Assembly: GCA_047604965.1 (NCBI GenBank)
Contig: JASGGQ010000029.1
Span: 1 to 23,047 of the forward strand
Direction: 5' to 3'
DNA from: JAGIBJ01 sp047604965
GTDB lineage: Bacteria; Actinomycetota; Thermoleophilia; Solirubrobacterales; Solirubrobacteraceae
DNA: 23,047 nucleotides
The position numbers and the translations under genes are program-made. Shown here one piece after another: positions 21,645 to 23,047 of this stretch. A model generated the notes under the pieces. That model made no database searches, was not told the DNA's origin, and was given only the letters and a program-made list of their open reading frames with translations. How positions within the stretch are numbered: position 1 is the first letter of the stretch; each line of letters begins with the position of its first letter.

Positions 21645-23047
21645 ATGCCTCACCCCGCCGGCCGCCAGCGCCAGTTGCATCTCAACGCCTTCCTGATGAA
21701 CGTGGGGCACCACGAAGCCGCGTGGCGCCACCCGCTCAGCGATCCGCAGCGCGGCACCTCGCTGGCGCACTACGTCGAACTTGCGCAACTCGCCGAGCGT
21801 GGCCTGCTGGATTCGATCTTCTTCGCCGATGGCCTCTACGCCGGCCCGTCGCTGCGCTACAACGCGCCGCAGCCACTGGACCCCTTCTCGCTGCTCTTCG
21901 CGATCGCCGCGCGCACCGAGCAGATCGGCCTGATCTCGACCGTCTCAACGACCTACACCTACCCGTACGACGTCGCCCGCAAGTTCGCGACGCTCGATCA
22001 CCTCAGCGGCGGTCGTGCCGGCTGGAACATCGTCACGAGCGGTTCGGGGCCGGAGGCCGACAACTTCGATCCGATCCCGCGCCTGACGCACGCCGAGCGG
22101 TACGCGAAGTCCGACGAATACGTGCGGCTCGCCAAGGCACTGTGGGACTCCTGGGAGGACGGCGCGATCGTCGCCGACCAAGCCGCCGGGCTGTACGCCG
22201 ACACCGACCGCATCCACCCCGTCGACCACCACGGCGACTGGTTCGGCGTGCGCGGCCCGCTCAACGTGCCGCGCACGCCGCAAGGTTGGCCGCTGCTCGT
22301 GCAAGCCGGCTCCTCGGAGGACGGCAAGCGCTTCGCGGCGCAGCATGCGGAGGCGGTGTTCACTGCGCATCAGACGCTCGAATCGGCGCAGGAGTTCTAC
22401 GCCGATCTCAAAGCGCGCACCGTCGCGCAGGGCCGCGACCCGGATGCGATCAAGGTGCTGCCGGGCGTCGTGCCGTTCATCGCCGAGACCGAGCAGGAGG
22501 CATACGAATTGCGTGCGCAGCTCGACGGCCTGATCAACCCCGAGTACGCGCTGCGGCAGCTCGCGATCCTCGCGGACTATCCAGCGGCGGTCGACCTGCC
22601 GCTCGACGAGCCGTTCCCCGATCTGCGGGCGCACCTGGATTCGGTGCAGAACAATCAGAGCCGGTCGCGGTTGATCGTCGAGTTGGCGTTGCGCCGGGGG
22701 CTGACGACCCGGCAGCTGCTCGGTGAGCTTGGCGGTGGACGCGGGCATTTCGTCTTTGCCGGCACGCCGGCGCAACTCGCCGACCACCTGCAACGCTGGT
22801 TCGAGCAGGGCGCGGCCGACGGCTTCAACATCATGGCGCCGCTGCTGCCGTTCACGCTGGAGCGGTTCGTCGATCAGGTCGTTCCGATCCTCCAGGCGCG
22901 CGGATTGTTCCGCACCGCCTATGAAGGCGCCACGTTGCGCGACCGCTACGGCCTCCCGCGCCCCGCCAGCCACCAGCAAGCCCTGCCGAGGGGGGGGGGT
23001 TGGGGCCCAGATGGGGGGGCGAGAGCACGGACGCGGGGGGGGGGGGG
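21645..23047 (+). CDS. DszA/NtaA-family FMN-dependent monooxygenase, 3' end missing
   Basis: From the ATG at 21645 the frame runs to the window edge without a stop. The protein opens MPHPAGRQRQLHLNAFLMN and continues with RGLLDSIFFADGLYAG, ATLDHLSGGRAGWNIVTSG, ERYAKSDEYVRLAKALWDSW, DHHGDWFGVRGPLNVPR, LLVQAGSSEDGKRFAAQHAE, and ends with YEGATLRDRYGLPRP. The order and wording are very close to DszA, the dibenzothiophene-5,5-dioxide monooxygenase, and this copy is closer to it than the divergent paralogue. Family members are about 440-460 residues, and residue 449 falls at 22989, just where G runs begin, so nearly all of the gene is present and only the stop is lost. It probably oxidises a sulfone, sulfonate or amine substrate with FMNH2. 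No clear Shine-Dalgarno precedes the start. Confidence 0.9.
   Translation, partial: MPHPAGRQRQLHLNAFLMNVGHHEAAWRHPLSDPQRGTSLAHYVELAQLAERGLLDSIFFADGLYAGPSLRYNAPQPLDPFSLLFAIAARTEQIGLISTVSTTYTYPYDVARKFATLDHLSGGRAGWNIVTSGSGPEADNFDPIPRLTHAERYAKSDEYVRLAKALWDSWEDGAIVADQAAGLYADTDRIHPVDHHGDWFGVRGPLNVPRTPQGWPLLVQAGSSEDGKRFAAQHAEAVFTAHQTLESAQEFYADLKARTVAQGRDPDAIKVLPGVVPFIAETEQEAYELRAQLDGLINPEYALRQLAILADYPAAVDLPLDEPFPDLRAHLDSVQNNQSRSRLIVELALRRGLTTRQLLGELGGGRGHFVFAGTPAQLADHLQRWFEQGAADGFNIMAPLLPFTLERFVDQVVPILQARGLFRTAYEGATLRDRYGLPRPASHQQALPRGGGWGPDGGARARTRGGG
22990..23047. other. Poly-G artefact at the contig end
   Basis: The last 58 bases contain G runs of 10 (22990-22999), 7 and 13 bases (23035-23047), and the translation changes abruptly from family sequence to Gly-rich nonsense at 22990. 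Runs of this kind are typical of dark-cycle G calls in two-colour sequencing that enter an assembly at contig ends. This stretch should not be read as biology. Confidence 0.8.

Noticed and set aside
21722..22726. Arg/Ala-rich plus-strand frame at the right end
   Set aside because: It is a +2 shadow of the DszA-like gene starting at 21645, which carries all the family motifs.

Overview
This window is a stretch of very GC-rich chromosome with almost no gaps between genes. The codon use, the Tat- and Sec-secreted proteins with Thr/Pro or Ala/Thr linkers, and the gene set fit a high-GC actinobacterium, most likely Thermoleophilia/Solirubrobacterales (Conexibacter-like). That placement is inference from gene content, not a database result. 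No phage, transposase, CRISPR array or plasmid gene is visible.

Layout. (1) 1-2593: a Tat-exported protein of the N,N-dimethylformamidase beta-subunit-like family on the minus strand, with a long Thr-Pro repeat linker. (2) 2773-6158: two consecutive multi-pass GT-C-type glycosyltransferases, plus strand. (3) 6224-7567: an M20-family metallopeptidase. (4) 7642-9219, minus strand: a secreted or lipid-anchored GHL15-like glycoside hydrolase. Its leader carries the conserved core of a GEMM-I (cyclic di-GMP class I) riboswitch next to the ribosome binding site. (5) 9571-16404: a surface-polysaccharide locus. A Wzz/BY-kinase-like protein is read to the right. A minus-strand operon reads subtilase, CpsB-type tyrosine phosphatase, Wzx-type flippase, O-antigen-ligase/Wzy-type protein, every junction being a 4-base ATGA or GTGA overlap. 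(6) 16517-17632, minus: a TerC-family membrane protein with a yybP-ykoY-like (manganese) leader and a hairpin that covers the Shine-Dalgarno. (7) 17737-18524, plus: tadA and a tRNA-Ser(CGA) with a strong downstream hairpin. (8) 18714 to the end: an acyl-CoA-dehydrogenase-fold flavoprotein (DszC/SfnB-like) and two divergent DszA/NtaA-like flavin monooxygenases around a palindromic operator, probably a sulfur- or nitrogen-scavenging cluster.

How they work together. The most interesting unit is 7642-16404. A probable c-di-GMP riboswitch controls an exported glycan hydrolase divergent from the polysaccharide export and polymerisation genes. The BY-kinase-like protein has lost the first Asp of its Walker A' motif and has almost no tyrosine tail, yet a CpsB phosphatase and a subtilase are embedded in the assembly operon. 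This suggests matrix production and matrix cutting are tuned by a second messenger, but the link is inferred.

Two non-coding points matter for assembly. The first 24 bases are an exact inverted copy of half of a palindromic intergenic element at 19976-20025, so the contig probably starts inside a dispersed repeat. The last ~58 bases are G runs that look like sequencing artefact, and they leave the final gene, open from 21645, without a stop codon.
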